Assembly (NCBI GenBank): GCA_025965735.1
Contig: JAOPWK010000018.1
Coordinates: 1-5,349, forward strand
Reading direction: 5' to 3'
Length of the DNA: 5,349 nt
DNA from: Frankiales bacterium
GTDB lineage: Bacteria > Actinomycetota > Actinomycetes > Mycobacteriales > SCTD01
A model generated the notes under the pieces. It was not told the DNA's origin. It saw only the letters and a program-made list of their open reading frames with translations, and made no database searches. This document shows positions 4,284 through 5,349 of this stretch, in pieces. How positions within the stretch are numbered: position 1 is the stretch's first letter; every line of letters starts with the position of its first letter. Position numbers and translations under genes: made by a program.

Positions 4284-5349
4284 TCAGCCGAGCAGGCGGC
4301 GCGTGATCCCCTCGCCGACCGGCAGCCGGCCCTCCTCCACCACGACGACCTGGGTCGGGAGCAGCCCGCAGGCGACCCGCACGTCGCGCGCGACGCCCAC
4401 GGCGACCTCGGCGGCGTCTGCTCCGGCACCGGGCAGCACGTGCACCAGCAGCTCGTCGGCGTCGTCGCGCGCGCTGCGGCCGAGCACGACCCGCCAGTCG
4501 CGGACGTCCGGCCGCCCGCCGACCGCGGAGGCGACCGCGCGCAGGTCGACCGCCTTGGTGCCGGTGCGCAGGCCCAGCTCTGGCACGAGCGCGGCACGGC
4601 GGGTGCCGACGACCCGCGGGACGGTGCGGCTGCAGCTCGGGCAGGGACCCTCGGCCACGGCGTCGGCCAGGTCGGCGGTGCGCCAGCGCAGCAGCGCGCT
4701 CCCCCGCATGCCGAGCTGGGTCAGCACGACCTCGCCCGGACCCTTGCCCGCCTCGCCGGTCTCCGGGTCCACCAGGTCCACGACCTCGAGGTCGGGGTAG
4801 GTGTGCAGCCCGGTGCTGCCGCCGGACTGCCGGCACTCGCCCCACATCAGCCGGTGGCCGTCCGGCACGTGCACCGCGAGCAGCACCGCCTTCTCGAGCC
4901 CGGCAGCGTCCAGGGCCGCCCGCAGCTCGGCGCGCTCGTCGTCGTACGGCGCTCCCGCCATCAGCACGGCCTTGACGGTGCCGAGAGCGGCTTCGGCGTC
5001 CACCAGCGCGTCGACGAGGGCGGCGCCGCCGGTCGTCGGCACGACCAGGACGGTCGCCGGCACCAGCGCGAGCGCACCGACGATGCCGTCGACGCGGCTG
5101 CCGGGCGCGAGCAGCGGCGAGCCGGCGCCAAGGGCCCCGAGCGTCAGTGCCTGGGTCTGCGCGGTCGGCAGCGTCGGCAGGCCGCTCACGACGACGTCGG
5201 CGCGGGTGAGTCCCAGCACCTGCCAGAGGCGGGCTCCTGCGCGAGCAACGACGTCGAGGTCGCTGCGGGTGCTGGCGACGGGGAAGCGCAGCCCGAGTCC
5301 GGCCCAGACGTACGACGTCGGCCGGGTGTCCTGCTCGACGATCGCGGTG
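4284..5349 (-). CDS. PaaK-like adenylate-forming (AMP-binding) family protein, 3' part, with degenerate catalytic motifs
   Basis: The reading frame is open to the right edge, so the start is outside the window; 354 residues are visible of an expected 430 or so. Several segments resemble phenylacetate-CoA ligase (PaaK): STRSDLDVVARAG at visible residues 26-38, the AMP-binding core with DPETGE (194-199), GEVVLTQLGMRG, the A7-like motif RWRTADL (221-227, RYRTRDL in PaaK), CPSCSRTVPRVVG after it, and a C-terminal LPVGEGITRR (342-351). Key catalytic motifs look lost: the Ser/Thr-rich P-loop is replaced by WAGLGLRFP (15-23), no YGxSE motif is seen, and the A10 lysine position is Ile348. It may therefore not adenylate a substrate, or may do so differently. 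A GTG at 5219 exists but would cut the conserved STRSDLDVV segment, so it is unlikely to be the start. The stop lies 33 nt before the desulfurase GTG. Superfamily assignment is good; function is unknown. Confidence 0.8.
   Translation of the reverse strand, partial: TAIVEQDTRPTSYVWAGLGLRFPVASTRSDLDVVARAGARLWQVLGLTRADVVVSGLPTLPTAQTQALTLGALGAGSPLLAPGSRVDGIVGALALVPATVLVVPTTGGAALVDALVDAEAALGTVKAVLMAGAPYDDERAELRAALDAAGLEKAVLLAVHVPDGHRLMWGECRQSGGSTGLHTYPDLEVVDLVDPETGEAGKGPGEVVLTQLGMRGSALLRWRTADLADAVAEGPCPSCSRTVPRVVGTRRAALVPELGLRTGTKAVDLRAVASAVGGRPDVRDWRVVLGRSARDDADELLVHVLPGAGADAAEVAVGVARDVRVACGLLPTQVVVVEEGRLPVGEGITRRLLG

Noticed and set aside
4268..4285. Inverted repeat GAGGC/GCCTC around the stop of the PaaK-like gene, as a possible terminator
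   Set aside because: The stem is only 5 bp with an 8-nt loop and no following T-run, in a region where GC-rich short inverted repeats are common by chance. It could be weak attenuation, but I cannot support it.
3076..4845. Upstream extension of the mnmA frame that would make a protein of over 900 residues
   Set aside because: The extra part is a low-complexity Arg/Ala/Gly shadow of the desulfurase and PaaK-like genes in another frame. The true MnmA N terminus with its PP-loop begins at 3075.

Overview
The window is very GC-rich (by eye well over 70 % G+C), with a strong G/C bias at third codon positions. It encodes a cysteine desulfurase, MnmA, a short MetE-like protein and NAD-dependent DNA ligase in that order. 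From memory this is the order around ligA in Mycobacterium and Streptomyces (roughly Rv3025c-Rv3024c ... Rv3015c-Rv3014c in M. tuberculosis). Together these point to an actinobacterium; genus cannot be fixed from the sequence alone.

All seven genes lie on the minus strand and are read from the right edge to the left. In transcription order they are: (1) the 3' part of a PaaK-like adenylate-forming protein, cut by the right edge (5349-4284); (2) a NifS/IscS-type cysteine desulfurase (4250-3072); (3) the tRNA 2-thiouridylase MnmA (3075-2026); (4) an unrecognised 86-residue protein (2021-1761); (5) an unrecognised 67-residue protein with a Lys/Ala/Pro tail (1750-1547); (6) a short methionine-synthase-like protein with only the MetE C-terminal domain (1550-561); (7) the first 189 residues of LigA, cut by the left edge (568-1). 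Spacing is operon-like: 33 nt, 4-nt overlap, 4 nt, 10 nt, 4-nt overlap, 8-nt overlap. No intergenic stretch exceeds about 35 bases, and I see no RNA gene, mobile element, CRISPR array or convincing terminator.

Functionally, genes 2 and 3 form a sulfur relay: the desulfurase takes sulfur from cysteine as a persulfide and MnmA uses it to make 2-thiouridine at tRNA position 34. The MetE-like protein belongs to sulfur/methyl metabolism in the broad sense. LigA is essential for DNA replication and appears to be linked by position and translational coupling rather than by pathway.

This is mostly a conserved housekeeping region, and I did not find a new defence or mobile system. The points worth a second look are: a near-identical TAGGCTCG element 6-7 nt upstream of two start codons, which fits leaderless actinobacterial promoters; loss of most catalytic motifs in the PaaK-like protein; an Asp where MetE has a zinc-binding Glu in the short MetE homologue; and two small unknown proteins in the middle of the operon.
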